Shown here one piece after another: positions 51,484-61,690 of a stretch of DNA of 64,000 nucleotides. Within the stretch, counting starts at the first letter, position 1. Every line of letters begins with the position of its first letter. A program made the position numbers and the translations under genes. The stretch lies in assembly GCF_000003815.2 (NCBI RefSeq), contig NC_049983.1:13289855-13353854 (forward strand), in the 5' to 3' direction. The notes below the pieces were generated by a model. The model saw only the letters and a list, made by a program, of their open reading frames with translations. It was not told the DNA's origin and ran no database searches. The stretch is from Branchiostoma floridae (Eukaryota > Chordata > Leptocardii > Amphioxiformes > Branchiostomatidae).

Positions 51484-53432
51484 ACGTCTCACTAAAATCT
51501 GTTCTATCCTTTATCTGTAATGTTAGTTACTAGTTTTGTACCCAGAAGTACTCCCTTTCCAGTCTCTATCTACATATATGTTTTACTGCATGTTTCTCAG
51601 TTATTCAGCTCTTTGTTTCCTTTCATGTCGCTATTGTAACCTTTGTTATTTCTAGTACTTATTCTTATGTGTATGTCCTTTGTTTTGGTATGTATGTGAG
51701 AGGAGAGAATCACGATAAGCAGTTTTGCTTGTTGTCTAATCCTCTATACGTAAATGTGCTCCCAGCTTATATCTGTCTCACTGTCGAAACATCAACGCAC
51801 GCGCATTCCGTCCCCTCCCCTTGTTACACCTTCCCCCATTGTAATCCCCCCGTACAGCATTAGAAGCCCCCCCCCCCCCCAACTGCTTCGCCATGAACAT
51901 CTCGACATGACGCCGGCCTGAGCGCCTAGGAGCTGTACACGACAGTCACCTGGCTTTCTACATCAATATTCGGTCGCGATACAAAAGTGGATGAAAACGT
52001 CACATGAACCAGTCGAACCGAAGGTCACCTTAGAACGCGTTATTCTCTTAAATACGCCTTTTGGAACATTTCTGCATCTTGTCTCAAACTTCGGAGATGT
52101 TCTTAAGAACTGAAATGCATTGAAAGATAGACGTTTACAGCCGAGGATATAAAACGTACATGAACATGTACAGTTACGTCGGTTCTTTCTACGTGTACTA
52201 GATAGGCACGTCCTGAACACTCAACCCGAATGATAGTCTCTGTTTAACGGTCATGAATGTATTTCTCCCAACATTTAATTTGTCCCAAGGATAATCAAAT
52301 TGCCCATCCGTGCCAAACCATCTGCTAACAATTTTCCTGTTGTACCTTCACGGTGTCTCGTCTGTGTATTTTCCCATCCGTTAAACGCGGTGAGGAGGGA
52401 GGCAGACAAAATGCCACGTCTTCCCTCGTTCCCAGAGTCGTCCATCACCGTCTACTTTGATATCACCCAGAGTTAGCTGCACATTTGTCATGGCTGATTC
52501 GCGATAGATATCAAGTGTTGATCGTTTTACGATGTTGGTTTGGCTTTATGGACCTCATCGAACATTATTTGAGTTCCTTTACGACCAAATTATTGTGCAA
52601 CGAGGAGTAGAGATGACTATAATATACTGACCCAATTGGTGGCAGCATCCATGAAACCATTCTGCAGTAACGTTTTCGGAGTTAACGCGGCCAGTGATCT
52701 ATTGCTGATCGCCACATCTTTATAGAACATATCTGTCCCGACTGTGAAAAGCTATTTCGGTCACAGTGAAATGTCCTTAAAAGATGTCAATGTAAGTATC
52801 AGACACGCTAGTGTGGAAAATAGGATATATAACTCTTCCTGGAATGGTTGGCCTTGGTGAAGGAAAGCGGTGGTCATAGTAATTGAATGACCGTATGCCA
52901 GTAAACGCTTCCATGATTGCTCGGCCTATTTGAGACCCAGTGGCACTGCGTGCGGATATCTCAGTCAGAATTACTCATTCCAGAGTTCCGATTACTAGAT
53001 GATGTTATCTGGCGAGTACAAGAAATGTCCTTGTCACATAATAGAAGAAATATGAGAGGTGTTTTAGTTTAGGACCAAGAGAAGCATTTTACATCACGTC
53101 TCAGTCCGAATGATTTATTTTCAAGGTCAAATGATCAAGAAATACAAGCGACAAGGCTGTTGAGAGCTTATGAGAATAGTCGGAATTACAGCGTCAGCAA
53201 AATAGTGGTACGAGCGGTATCAATGTCAAAAGAAAATGGACTTCTGTACAAATAGCAAATGTCATGGTTTAGAAACATTCGCCATTGATCTGGTCGGTAG
53301 TACACACCATGAACATCTAAGAACAGTGGCTCAAGAGAAAACAACAACTTAAATGCACATATCTATAGACTTTGAGCCCAGGAACTGTACCCGTTCTTCA
53401 CTTCCGTAATCAGTATGAAGAACAATCATGGA

Positions 53433-53453
53433 TTCAACACCAAGGACAAAGTC
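53433..53453 (+). promoter_or_regulatory. RE1/NRSE-like site
   Basis: Core TTCAACACCAAGGACAA, 16 of 21 positions. Paired with the stronger site 119 bp downstream at 53552. Confidence 0.42.
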
Positions 53454-53551
53454 AATGGTTTCATTTCAGACGTGAGAACATGCCTAAACTACGTTGAGCT
53501 GGACACAGGAACAGCCACTTACACGGAAATAACAAGGAAAGCTACCACAGA

Positions 53552-53572
53552 TTCAGCACCAAGGACAGCACC
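53552..53572 (+). promoter_or_regulatory. RE1/NRSE-like site, best match in the window
   Basis: Core TTCAGCACCAAGGACAG followed by CACC; 19 of 21 positions agree with the vertebrate RE1 consensus, the exceptions being positions 11 and 19. About 21 kb upstream of the alpha2delta start codon. No neighbouring gene was recognised, so its target is unknown. Confidence 0.58.
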
Positions 53573-55758
53573 AACGCCTAAGCTCTCAATAAAAGACCAT
53601 GAACAGCTAGCTCTCGGCTTCATGTCCAAGGGCGGTGGCTGTAGTTTCATCTCGGTTCAAAAGCCCACAGGAAGACTAATTGAAGCGTCAAATCTTTCTG
53701 GGACTTGTAAAGCCGTTAGTCGGGCTACTAAAGCTAGGCTGTCAGGCAGCCCATGATTAAGGATAGCCCCAGATACTTAAGTAAAGCACCTACTTTTCGA
53801 ACGGAAACCTACATCATAACCGAGTTCCTGTGTATTTCTTCTGTATTACATGGGCTGCAGTGAACGGACTATCATTCGCTGAAACACCTGCGTAAATAGA
53901 AAAAATCTCTGAACTGAAATAACTTTCAACAGTGACCATGCCGTGCCATTTGAAACATATATTTATGTACTGTATACTTGTGCTTTAAACTCGCACCCCA
54001 AGCTGATTTATAACTTCGATTGAATCAAGTAGTATTCAACAGGTTAATCGGGCCGTCAGTAGTAAAAGCAAAGGCGTGAAAAAGCGCAGCAGATAAAAGT
54101 TGAGCACACACGTTTCAGTGGGTAATCAGATAGAACGTACATTTGTTGGCTCCATGATAGCCTCCAACGGAGCAAGTAGAGATACCGGCGTCCAAATGGA
54201 CCACACGGTCTGGCTGACCGGTATTAATGGCGGATATCGCTTCCCTCTGACCTTCCTGAAGGTCATGTACAAGTCGTGGGAAAGCCCATTAGAGCTTTGA
54301 CACCGTATCAAAAGATGTCAATGAACAGAGGGCGCATTTTCACAACCTTTCAATGGGGGGATGTGAAACTCCGTGTAGACAGTATCAGTAACAATCCCGC
54401 TCTGGCACACACGGTATCTTTTTAGTTATATTCGCTGAAAGAAATTCTCCCCCCCCCGCTTCCTCATAACAAACATCCAACGAATTAAATTCTAACGAAT
54501 GCGTTGAATATTGAGAAAGCACCATTAAACTTTATTGCTTCTGTATGGACGTCATAAAGTGAGACATGTAGTTGCGTCAGCGGCTGTAGCTGTACATATT
54601 TTATTATTAATGTAAATATGCTGTTTATTGTGGCTATATGTGCTAATCTCTGTAACACAAAATCTTTGAACATTCCACACATCGTTATACTTCGGCATTG
54701 GGAACGGAGTGTTGCAAACCACAGTGCCATGCCCAGTGGATTAACGTTGAGTTTACTGGAGCCTGTGTTATTATCGAAAGGAATCCGGTTCCACTATAAG
54801 GGGTGGGAGTAATTGGCAGTGAAGTGGCACGCCTGTTTGCATGAGTATAAAGCAATTTATAGCAGTCGCCTGAGGATGTGCCCCCGGTAGATGGCACCAG
54901 GCTGAAAATTGCCTCCCGCTAGCACGGGCAAATAAGGGATGTTTTCTTAACCCGTGATCTCAGCGGGGTAGGCGGGAGTACAGGAAAACATCGCACGGAA
55001 CATTAGATAGTGAAAACATGATCCGTGAGTGTGTTTTTTTGTCTAATGAAAGGCGCATATCATTGATATCTCTCAAGGGCGTGTGGCGTCACCCCCTCCG
55101 CTCAGACCTTACGAATCTGACGGAAAGGCGCCGACATCATCACGTCATCTGAATAGAAGTTTTTTTTTTTTTAAATAGAAATTGAACTGTTTGAAGGCGA
55201 TAAAATCTATCGGTGGCTCACGTATACATCAGTGTGCAGATTGCAATCTGTTAGATCCTGCCGGATTCGCTATAAAGACGTTCAGAATTAGAACTTTTCA
55301 ACTTTGATTCATGACAGTTTAGATCAACGAGTTTATCTTAAACACTGGATCTAAATACCACTCCTACACATTCCCAGCATCCCGATCGCTCTCCCGATCT
55401 CTGTTCACGGGAACTCCAATCTCTACTGGTATCATCAGCAATTTTGCCAGACCTCTGTCCCAACATATACATGGGTGGAAGGATGGCACAGAGGCTGTAT
55501 GCAGATGTGGTACTAAATTTTGTATCACCCCAAACATATGCACTTCAGAGGCGGTACTATGCAATTGTACTTTTCTCTCTGTGTAGATCTACTATTCATA
55601 AGGATGAAAGATCACAAGGCTGTTTGAAAAGTAGGCTGCAGGAAGAGATTGAACGTTGGAAGAAGCTACTGGGGTTGGAATGGGATAGCACCCGCCAGCA
55701 TACAAGATACAAACCACAGCTCTTCCCTCCAATCCCCACTCGTGGTCTAAGGCCACAT

Positions 55759-55947
55759 GGTCACATTTCCTTCCCGGGGCCCGGCCGGGATGTTTGTGGA
55801 AACGAAAATGTAAAGTTTATGCCAATAGATATGCACAAGGCATGCTGTTGAAATATGTTTGTTACGTTTTGTGTTCTTGTTGTCTTTTACACCGTACTTT
55901 CTGTTCCCCCAAAGCTGCCCGGCCGGGCCCCATTGTGGAAATGTAAC
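55759..55947. mobile_element. GC-ended MITE, arm A of a fold-back pair
   Basis: Element of about 189 bp. Both ends carry inverted copies of GTCACATTTCC and a GGGGCCCGGCCGGG block. The AT-richer middle includes TTTTGTGTTCTTGTTGTCTTT. Target duplication is not clear, so superfamily is undetermined. Its diverged copy lies in opposite orientation at 56020-56200. Confidence 0.65.
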
Positions 55948-56019
55948 TTTAATCTTAGGAACACCACAACCGACTTGTGAGCAGAAGACCGCGAGCACAG
56001 GATTCTAAGCTAAGGCTAA

Positions 56020-56200
56020 GGTCACATTTCCACAAAGGGGCCCGGTCGGGCAGCTTTCGGGAACGATAAGTAGGATATAAAAGACAACAACAACACAAAA
56101 CGGACCGAAAACAATTCAACAGCATGCATATTTATTGGCATGAACTTAAATTTTTCGTTTCCGCAAACAGCCCGGCCGGGCCCCGGTTAGGACATGTGAC
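56020..56200. mobile_element. GC-ended MITE, arm B of a fold-back pair
   Basis: Diverged copy of arm A in inverse orientation, about 72 bp away. It has the same GTCACATTTCC / GGGGCCCGG ends and internal AAAAGACAACAACAACACAA. The two arms could form a stem of about 180 bp. Divergence between arms suggests two insertions or an old inverted duplication. Confidence 0.65.
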
Positions 56201-56697
56201 GTAGGCCTAAACGAGACAGTGATAGCAGACCGGCGAATACACCAAGTGTAAGAAGAAATACCAGTCTTGACTGAAGACATATAACTGGCCTAGTAGAGGA
56301 ATATTACAACAAAAGCGAAATGACCTTTCTTGTGACACCTCTGACTAAGACAGAACAGGTAATTTAAAGGAGAATCGATCTGAGCTCATTAACATACATA
56401 CATTAGTCAGAGTTGAAAAAAAATCAATAAAGTTATAGTACGTGTCACTATATTCAGCATAAGTATATTAAATGCTCCACTAAGATGTAGATGTGTTTTC
56501 TAGATAAAGGGCATTTCCGGCCCGGCTATGTTATCCATACCGCCAGTAAACTGACAGGTTTGTTAGTCACATAAAGTTTACCTGAAGCTACAGTAGGAGT
56601 GAATCAATAACTAAGTACGGTGGAAAGGGCGTATATTCAACATATGATCAACCAAAGCAAATTGATATTACACGGCAAATTGATAGTACATTTTATT

Positions 56698-56726
56698 ACC
56701 TCCATGAAATGTCATGGAATGGAGGT
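56698..56726. repeat. Short hairpin at the edge of the composite repeat
   Basis: ACCTCCAT and its complement ATGGAGGT enclose a CATG-containing loop. It directly precedes repeat A and may be an element terminus. Confidence 0.4.
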
Positions 56727-56751
56727 TATATTTTCTGTTATGTGTCTCTGT

Positions 56752-57000
56752 CTGTGTACAAGATTACTCAAGAACGGCTGGATGGATTGGTTTCATACTT
56801 GTTGTGTTGGTGGGGTGTGATGAAAGCTCAAATCGATGAGATTTTGAGCGCCGTATCTTTCGTTATAATTGATGTAATAATATCATAAATCACCCCTATA
56901 TGTGAGATATATTAGTACAGGCATCGTGCTTTATGTGTTTGTTAATGGGCTTAGCTGCAAGCAGATAGTGAGGTGATTTCTATGACAGCTGTTTGTGGAA
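56752..57000 (+). repeat. Repeat A, copy 1
   Basis: Begins CTGTGTACAAGATTACTCAA and runs through GAACGGCTGGATGGATTGG to ATGACAGCTGTTTG. The same sequence recurs nearly complete at 58010 and partially at 57884 and 58387. Probably an old interspersed repeat; family unknown. Confidence 0.75.
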
Positions 57001-57030
57001 CCCCCAGTAGTTTTATTTATGTCTGCTTAG

Positions 57031-57603
57031 GACTGTTTGAAATATTTGTAACAGTTGGCACATTAGTGCCGCTGTTTGCCCAGCCCAACATTCTAGAACA
57101 TCTGTTTTGGGAGGCGGACAATTTTGATTGTGATAATAAATTGCATGTATGTACTTGTGCGTTTGGGGACACAGTGTGTTATATTTCGTTTGTGTTGTTA
57201 GATGTTTTGTGGTGCGCCTTGCCTAACGCGGAAGTTTCGTTAGTATGTAATTGGATGTATTACATATCTAATATGTGGACGTGTTAGGTTATCCCTTATC
57301 TGAACAGTTGTTGCGTATAGCAACCGGTTAGGGTAATGTAACAGTTAACTCCTTAAAGCAACTGTTTCCCGATGCTGGGCAACTGTTTCCCGATGCTGGA
57401 CAATTCGAATATGATAAATAACTTTGTATTTAGCCACTTGTGCCTTTGGGGACCTGGTGTGTTATACTTCGTTTGCGCTGTTAGATTTTGTGCTCCGCGT
57501 GGATTATGCTGATGTTGTGTTGGTAAGTACTTGCATTATTATATATCGGGCATCAACTTGTCCCCGTATCCTACATGTAGGTATTGGTTGTCGGATATTT
57601 CAT
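57031..57603 (+). repeat. Repeat X, copy 1
   Basis: Direct duplicate of 58588-59127. Shared landmarks in order: AATATTTGTAACAGTTGG, TTTTGATTGTGATAATAAAT, TTTGGGGACACAGTGTGTTA, GTATAGCAAC, TTGTATTTAGCCACTTGTGC, TCCTACATGTAGGTATTGG. Within each copy a smaller unit (TGTGCGTTTGGGGACAC..., later TGTGCCTTTGGGGACCT...) occurs twice, showing an internal period of about 280 bp. Confidence 0.8.
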
Positions 57604-57883
57604 GTCCTTTTGGTTGTGTTGATGATGTGTTTGTATCCTGTATTGTATTTCTTGTATGTCATTAGTGAATTTGTCATATGTCATATTATGACAAAGCATA
57701 CAGTTGCGATTTTACCCAGTATGTAGAACATAATGCCTGTCTTGGAAAATGAGTGGTTACTGTCTGTGGTTTTCGCACCTATATTTTGTTCCCGTTTGCG
57801 ATATTGAAATATGGTTTGGTGTGCCCGGTGTACACAGTCGTCCAACGATGCACGTTGGTTCCTTGGTTTTCTCGTATGTTTGA

Positions 57884-58008
57884 TGTAATGCTATCAGAAA
57901 TCACCCTTATATCTGCGATATATTGGAACAGGCATCGTGCTTTAAAGGTTTGTTAATGGGCTTAGCTACAAGCAGATAGTGAGGTGATTTGTATGACAGC
58001 TGTTTGGG
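57884..58008 (+). repeat. Repeat A, partial copy 2
   Basis: Only the 3' half of repeat A (from ATCAGAAATCACCC to GACAGCTGTTTGG), lying immediately before the full copy at 58010. Confidence 0.72.
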
Positions 58009-58009
58009 T

Positions 58010-58255
58010 CTGTGTACAAGATTACTCAAGAACGGCTGGATGGATTGGTTTCATACTTGTTGTGTTGGTGGGGTGTGATAAAAGCTCGGATCGATGAGAT
58101 TTTGGGCGCCGTATCTGTCGTTATAATCAATGTAATAATATCAGAAATCACCCCTATATCTGCGATATATTGGAACAGGCATCGTGTTTTAAGCGTTTGT
58201 TAATGAGCTTATCTCCAAGCAGATGGTGAGGTGATTTGTATGACAGCTGTTTGGG
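58010..58255 (+). repeat. Repeat A, copy 3
   Basis: Near-complete copy, tandem with the partial copy before it and closely similar to copy 1 at 56752. Confidence 0.75.
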
Positions 58256-58386
58256 GACCCCGAGCTTTTTAAATATGTTAATTAGTTTTATTTATGTCTG
58301 CTTAGGATATCTGTAACAGTTGACTCCTTAGAGCAGCTGTTTGTCCATTCCGGTCAATTTGAATATTTTCAGTTGTATTTGTATGT

Positions 58387-58450
58387 TTGTGTACAAGATA
58401 ACTCAAGAACGGCTGGATGGATTGGTTTCATACTTAGTGTGAAAGCTGAA
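58387..58450 (+). repeat. Repeat A, partial copy 4
   Basis: Only the 5' part (TGTGTACAAGATAACTCAAG onward). It then merges into sequence related to the inner unit of repeat X (58455-58545). Confidence 0.65.
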
Positions 58451-58587
58451 AGTGATTAGATGTTGTGTTGTGTTCTGCCGTGCATTACATTGAAGTTGTG
58501 TTAGTATGTACTTGGTTATATTGTATATCTATTATCCGGATGTGTTTGGTAATTATCTGAACAGTTGATGTCCTGATGTTGATGGCA

Positions 58588-59127
58588 ACTGTTTGAAATA
58601 TTTGTAACAGTTGGTACCTTAGAGCAGGTGTTTGCCCATCCCGACATTTTAGAACATCTGTTTGGGGAAGCCGGACAATTTTGATTGTGATAATAAATTG
58701 CATGTATGTACTTGTGCGTTTGGGGACACAGTGTGTTACATTTCGTTTGTGCTGTTAGATGTTATGTGGTGCGCCTTGCGTTACGCGGAAGTTTCGTTAG
58801 TATGTAATCGGATTTATTACATATCTATCATGTGGATGTGTTAGGTTATCCCTTATCTTTACAGTTGATGCGTATAGCAACTGGTTAGGATAATGTAATA
58901 GTTGACTCATTAGAGCAACTGTTTGCCGATGCTGGACAATTGAAATATGATAAATAACTTTGTATTTAGCCACTTGTGCCTTTGGGGACCTGATTTGTTA
59001 TACTTCGTTTGCGCTGTTAGATTTTGTGCTCCGCGTGGCGTTATGACTCTATGCGTGGCTATAATATATATCTGGCATCAACTTGTCCCCGTATCCTACA
59101 TGTAGGTATTGGTTGAAGGATATTTCA
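58588..59127 (+). repeat. Repeat X, copy 2
   Basis: Second copy of repeat X, sharing all landmarks with 57031-57603 but with a small deletion near 59045. The small ORFs in both copies (57121-57287, 57424-57600, 58662-58844) translate to related hydrophobic peptides (TCAFGD.VCY.SF.LLD). This reflects the shared DNA and not a demonstrated protein. Confidence 0.8.
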
Positions 59128-60304
59128 AGAACACCACGCTACCATAGGGCGTCGATCTATTAAACTCACATTACACTTTCAAGTGTCACATATTTATATT
59201 TCCTAATCAGATGGACATTGTTTTTGTCTTTAAATAAAAAACCAGTTCTCTCCCATAACAGTTATATTTAATCTTTGTAACTTAAATTTCAGTAAAAGTA
59301 TAATTATGTATGTTAGTGTTATGATTACCTGCTTTTCTTCTGTATATAATTATGCTTAACCATTCAGCATTTATAATTGCCTTGACTGCTATTCTATATA
59401 TGGTTATACTTAGTCGTTGAATTTTTTTTTTAATCTTCTGCTCAATTATTTTAGATCTTTCAAATTCTCGGCATATGACACCTGAAATATGGTCCGGTAT
59501 TTTGTAGGCCTCTCACCTCTCCCAATCACCATTTTGTTTATGTATAATTCCTTGTCGACCATTTTTTTCAAATATCAATATGTATTAATGTCAATGGACC
59601 CAAGGAAGAATAGTGTGGCACTATTGTAACACTAATTGAGATCATAATAGAAAATAGAAATAAAAAAGCACGGTGGTTCCGGACCTGTAAACAAAAAAAT
59701 ATTGTAAACAAATATGGTGTATGCATCCAAGTCAGTCCACTGTGTTGACATTTAAAGAAGAGACCAGTTGGCAGATGGTCAGAACATGGAACGATATTCA
59801 CGGGCAATTTCACCCTGTTGTAGCGATCATTTCAATCGCACGCCGACACACTGCAGGGAGAAAAGTGCTGTTGATCTTATCGGTTCATTAAGCGTATAGA
59901 CGACCCTGCGCACAGGCGATACAAGGTACCGATGGCCCACATTATGTGCAGCTAAACAAATAGGGACGAGTAAATGCACAATATCCAGTACATTAGAAGC
60001 CAGTTAATTGCACGTCGTTCAATTGCAAGGAGTCTCCAAATCCCAAACTGGCTCCCATTCACTCCATTGTTAGTGACTTCGCTTATCTACACAACGAAAA
60101 GTCATAAATGCCGGATCATTGCACGAAAATTTGTCACACAGCTTTGAGATCCGACCAATAGAACTGCACCATATCTGCACATGGCTTCACATTCCCAACC
60201 TGCAGGAGGATGTGCAGATCAGGGATCGGGCTACAGTCACATGAGCGCCTGCAGAGGGGGACAACCTTCCCACTGATCTTCGCACGCGAAGAAACAGCCA
60301 TAAT
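59128..60304. other. AT-rich intergenic DNA, no gene recognised
   Basis: T-rich stretch with no convincing repeat, ORF or motif. Confidence 0.45.
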
Positions 60305-61690
60305 TTAGCTCGGCCGAGTTGTTGGCGAGCTCCAAATGGACATTTTCGGCCGGAGTATGACCGGCGTTTTGGCGATTATGCGGGCCTCGACCGATTTTGA
60401 GCAGCTCGGCCGGCGTTTGCGGGGCACTTGCAGCTGCGCTTAATTCCAGCGAGGCCTCGGTGGCGAGCGTTGAGCTCAGAGAGCTCGTCAATGAGTTGCC
60501 TGTAGCTCGACCGGAGCTTGTCCGAGCAATGGCCAAGACTTGGCCAATACTCGGGCGGCAACCCGACGATTTTTGACTCTCTCTTTTTCGGTCGGAGTTT
60601 GCCCGAACTCTTCTGCCTCGCACCAGACTCGTTCGGGCTTCCTGCAATAACCGGACGATATTCCGTCCGACTTTTAACAAGTAAGGCGTGCTTTGGGCGA
60701 GCGTTGTGCTGGTGTCGCTGGGAGCTCGGGAGGGCTCCGGCAGAATTTTAACTGTCACCTAATCAATTTGACACCTGTGTTGAACACGTGCCTTTGTTTT
60801 GGGCTTTCATCTTTAGTAATACAGTTTTCCGAAAAATAAGATAGATAAAGACTACTGTATGAACTTTTCTAAGAATGCTGCGCACCTTTTATGATTTAAG
60901 GCAATTGGACACGAAGACAGTACTTCCTATTTATTTTTTTTGCTATAGGTTTGGATGTGTGAGATCATATACTGCAATTCACTTTGTCTTCTCGGTACCA
61001 AACTTTCACGGTCGGAGAAAATCTAGCTTGTTCTCGGAACTAAATGTTCACTGTGGTGGCAGGTGGGCATTGAAAAAGTCTCATGTATTATTTGTTATCG
61101 GTAATGATAAGTTCACGTTACAGTCGTCACAATGAAAACTGTGAACATAAAAGTACATTGAAAAAATCAGGAATTAGTATCAGTATTATTCATGTCTGAA
61201 GCTCGGACGGCCTGTGCCGGCCTTCGCTCGAGGTTCGCCCAAGGTTTGCCCGAGGTTCGCCCGATTTTAGCTTTGTCAAAATTATTGTATTATGTTGAAT
61301 AAGACTGGTCTGTTCACTTTGTGGCTCTTTTGGTAGTTTTCGGATTGGTGTATCACAACATTCCTGTTGATACTATTGTTTTCAGTGTGCCCGTCCACTC
61401 CACTCATGTCTTACATATATCCCGCAACTCAGAAATTAAATTTGACACAAATATTGGCTTTTTACAAGGTTAGTCAGTTCTGACTTCGTCCATGTTCAAG
61501 ACATAGTACAATCTCATTAACAAATCATAATCAGTTGTGTTGGACGGACGTCGTCCATTTGTAAAGGGGGCAGATTTTTTAGCAAAAAATACAGCCGATA
61601 CTCGGGCGATGTTGACATTCGGCGAGCTCTGACCGAGCTACAAATTCGGCCGGTGTCCGCATGAATTGTAAAGCCGGCTTTAGCATGCCT
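60305..61690. mobile_element. Putative non-autonomous transposon with CpG-rich ends
   Basis: Both ends are rich in CTCGGCCGAG-like words. The left part (about 60305-60735) and the right part (about 61597-61680, with a further CG-rich island at 61198-61266) are inverted relative to each other: TAGCTCGGCCGAG followed by GGCGAGCTC on the left, and on the right the complement of TAGCTCGGTCAGAGCTCGCC. The middle is AT-rich. Subterminal clustering of short GC-rich words is typical of some DNA transposons. Ends are approximate and no target duplication was fixed. The 173-codon minus-strand frame at 60237-60758 follows the GC-rich repeat words and is not called a gene. Confidence 0.38.

Larger units (their letters stand above)
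51484..55758. other. Intergenic DNA, no gene recognised
   Basis: Contains a run of 14 C at 51867-51880, a C run near 54449 and a T run near 55160. Two RE1-like sites lie at 53433 and 53552. The 113-codon frame at 53415-53756 spans both RE1 motifs and resembles no family I know. Nothing else is identifiable. Confidence 0.45.

Noticed and set aside
50545-51520. Three long ORFs of about 310 codons
   Set aside because: They consist almost entirely of N from the assembly gap.
53415-53756. 113-codon plus-strand ORF across the RE1-like sites
   Set aside because: The RE1 motif lacks stops in this frame, so an open frame arises easily. The rest of the peptide is unrecognised.
60237-60758. 173-codon minus-strand ORF
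   Set aside because: It follows the GC-rich repeated words of the putative transposon end, where stop codons are scarce; no protein family resemblance.
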